Assembly: GCA_964036275.1 (NCBI GenBank)
Contig: CAXIWQ010000412.1
Span: 1 to 64,000, forward strand
DNA: 64,000 nucleotides
Direction of reading: 5' to 3'
Source: Litoditis marina
Lineage: Eukaryota; Nematoda; Chromadorea; Rhabditida; Rhabditidae
Shown here: in pieces, positions 63,201-64,000 of the stretch
Layout of the letters: every line of letters begins with the position of its first letter
Position numbering within the stretch: position 1 is the first letter of the stretch
Notes under the pieces: generated by a model
Database searches by the model: none
Told to the model about the DNA's origin: nothing
What the model saw: the letters and a program-made list of their open reading frames with translations, nothing else
Translations under genes and position numbers: made by a program

Positions 63201-64000
63201 CCACAGAATAGATTGTCGTATCAGGTTTTTGTAGCTGAGAACAACAGACTTGATAGCCGTATTAACTTTTTTCTGTAGCTGCAAAGCAAACAGTCGATAA
63301 CCGCGTTAATTCGTATTTTGTGGCTGTGCGCCACAGAATAGATAGTAGTATTAGGTTTTTGTAGCTGGGAGCAACATACTTGATAGCCGTATAAACTTTT
63401 TTCTGTAGCTGCACGGCAAAGAGTCAATAACCGCGTTAATTTGTCTTTTGTGGCTGTGCGCCACAGAATATAAAGTCGTATTAGGTTTTTGTAGCTGGGA
63501 GCAACAGACTTGATAGCCGTATAAATTTTTTTCTGTAGCTGCAAGGCAAAGAGTCAATAACCGCGTTAATCTGTCTTTTGTGGCTGTGCGCCACATAATA
63601 TAAAGTCGTATTAGGTTTTTGTAGCTGGGAGCAACAGACTTGATAGCCGTATAAACTTTTTTCCGTAGCTGCAAGCCAATGAGTCGATAACCGCGTTAAT
63701 TCGTATTTCGTGGCTGTGCGCCACAAAATATATAGTCGTATTAGGTTTTTGTAGCTGGGAGCAACAGACTTGATAGCCGTATGAACTGTTCTCTGTAGCT
63801 GCAAGGCAAAGAGTCGATAACCGTGTTAATTCGTATTTTGTGGCTGTGCGCCACAGAGTAGATTGTCGTATTAGGTTTTTGTAGCTGGGAGCAACATATT
63901 TGATAGCCGTATGAACTGCTCTCTGTAGCTGCAAGGCAAAGAGTCGATAACCGCGTTAAATCGTATTTTGTGGCTGTGCGCCACAGAATAGATTGTCGTA

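Larger units (their letters stand above)
40484..64000 (-). repeat. Satellite B array, inverted block, segment right of the inserted element
   Basis: Reverse-strand 130-bp monomers run without interruption to the window edge, so the array continues beyond it. From about 40.5 to 48.9 kb many units carry single-base indels, such as GCTGGAGC for GCTGGGAGC near 40982, 42402 and 47185. From about 49 kb onward units are nearly free of them and form long near-identical blocks. Minus-strand open frames of 107, 149 and 164 codons recur at fixed spacing because the same units recur. They start mostly at TTG and share no initiation context, so they are not called as genes. No RNA gene or unique sequence was found in this stretch. 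Confidence 0.96.

Noticed and set aside
8107..64000. Hundreds of 60-295 codon open frames as a family of small repetitive proteins
   Set aside because: They recur at the repeat period in all three frames, mostly begin at TTG inside TTGCAGCTACAG, have no initiation context, and change strand with the repeat. They are translations of satellite DNA.
1..64000. CRISPR array
   Set aside because: The repeats are contiguous and 130 or 179 bp long, with no short direct repeats separated by unique spacers and no cas genes.
1..64000. CENP-B box
   Set aside because: I compared TTCG-containing stretches (ATTCGTATGCCCATG in A, ATTCGTATTTTGTGG in B) with the TTCGNNNNANNCGGG pattern, and neither matches the required core. 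A centromeric role remains possible but is not shown by this motif.

Overview
This window holds no recognisable genes. It is almost entirely tandemly repeated satellite DNA, most likely pericentromeric or other constitutive heterochromatin of a eukaryote. The evidence for a eukaryote is the long head-to-tail arrays with higher-order structure and a short TA-flanked inverted-repeat transposon. I do not recognise either satellite, so the species is unassigned. An arthropod or similar animal is a guess only.

Layout: (1) 1-8106 is satellite A, a 179-bp monomer with 45 complete copies and a 50-bp partial, all in one orientation. It includes a near-identical 15-monomer tandem duplication (2508-5191 and 5192-7877). 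(2) At 8102-8106 satellite A switches abruptly to satellite B through a shared 5-bp TTCTG. (3) 8107-33930 is satellite B, a 130-bp monomer with roughly 199 copies in the forward orientation. (4) At 33930/33931 the orientation of satellite B flips, and 33931-64000 is the same satellite, about 230 copies, on the opposite strand. (5) The inverted part is interrupted once, at 40252-40481, by a 230-bp element with imperfect terminal inverted repeats and a TA target duplication (MITE-like).

Satellite B has structure at several scales. Each 130-bp monomer looks like an ancient trimer of a ~43-bp unit. Monomers are organised into shifting higher-order repeats of about 387, 781, 906-909, 1170, 1292, 2075, 2980 and 3498 bp, which indicates repeated unequal exchange or block duplication. 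Nearly every monomer carries a short dyad (TGTGGC-GCACA-GCCACA).

Long open frames appear on the + strand before 33930 and on the - strand after it. They are a by-product of a stop-poor 130-bp repeat: 130 is not a multiple of 3, so one frame passes through all three phases. They are not annotated as genes. No tRNA, rRNA, CRISPR, operon or promoter was seen. Clusters of single-base homopolymer indels (about 18-24 kb and 39.8-48.9 kb) suggest uneven consensus quality, so fine-scale claims there need caution.
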